A stretch of DNA of 59,842 nucleotides from UBA877 sp035506155 (GTDB lineage Bacteria > Chloroflexota > Anaerolineae > Anaerolineales > Villigracilaceae): the NCBI GenBank assembly GCA_035506155.1, contig DATJPX010000043.1, forward strand, positions 1-59,842. Reading direction: 5' to 3'. Every line of letters begins with the position of its first letter. Position 1 is the first letter of the stretch. The translations under genes were made by a program, and so were the position numbers. Of the stretch, positions 59,822-59,842 are shown in pieces. The notes beneath the pieces were generated by a model. It worked only from the letters and a program-made list of their open reading frames with translations, did not search any database and was not told where the DNA came from.

Positions 59822-59842
59822 GCGCCTGAATCGGGCCGATCG

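Noticed and set aside
1..59842. CRISPR arrays, transposases, integrases or prophage genes
   Set aside because: I saw no regularly spaced direct repeats, no cas-like motifs and no transposase or integrase motifs in the window.

Overview
The window reads as a chromosomal segment of a free-living bacterium, most probably an Anaerolineae-type member of the Chloroflexota. That placement is my inference. It rests on a long S10-spc-alpha ribosomal supercluster that runs on into truA-rplM-rpsI, a B12-dependent ribonucleotide reductase next to nrdR, a tetrapyrrole-methylase/MazG fusion, a PIG-V type glycosyltransferase, and many multi-domain PAS/GAF signalling proteins. Base composition is GC-rich. 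Several intergenic gaps hold simple palindromic filler sequences. I see no rRNA, CRISPR array, transposase, integrase or prophage gene.

Region 1 (1-17200) is translation and core machinery: the end of tuf, then rpsJ-rplC-rplD-rplW-rplB-rpsS-rplV-rpsC-rplP-rpmC-rpsQ-rplN-rplX-rplE-rpsN-rpsH-rplF-rplR-rpsE-rpmD-rplO-secY-adk-map, followed by an internal promoter and rpmJ-rpsM-rpsK-rpsD-rpoA-rplQ-truA-rplM-rpsI. The 222-base rpsJ-rplC gap and the rpsD-rpoA gap carry hairpins, and infA is not at its usual place. Region 2 (17300-24840) holds mazG, an orphan membrane histidine kinase with a small membrane protein, and nrdR-nrdJ. Region 3 (24840-30000) holds a pair of sugar-type ABC permeases without binding protein or ATPase, joined to a PIG-V family mannosyltransferase-like gene, then an MFS exporter. 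Region 4 (30000-36750) holds a membrane protein, a deoxynucleoside kinase, two small membrane proteins, a cNMP-binding SpoIIE-type phosphatase, yceD, the main sigma factor and a TIR-domain protein apparently in the sigma-factor operon.

Region 5 (36750-45360) holds an ABC exporter, a four-PAS/two-GAF/HD-GYP protein, two tRNA-Ala genes, and leuS behind an unusually long T-box leader followed by a 36-codon ORF and a palindromic repeat. Region 6 (45360-53400) holds a secreted membrane-anchored protein, a three-gene ABC-2 transporter, a membrane PAS-GGDEF protein behind an unexplained structured leader, a GbsR-type regulator with an operator-like palindrome at its start site, and an NAD(P)-binding reductase. 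Region 7 (53400-59842) holds a PadR-regulated ABC-2 operon reading leftward behind a perfect 35-bp palindrome, a beta-helix lipoprotein, a 61-residue membrane protein and a solute-binding-protein homologue that has no export signal.

The most unusual candidates are the leaderless, apparently cytoplasmic solute-binding-like protein at the right end, the TIR protein downstream of rpoD, and three unassigned structured leaders (before rplC, before the sugar permeases, before the GGDEF gene). Functions come from motifs read by eye; no database search was possible.
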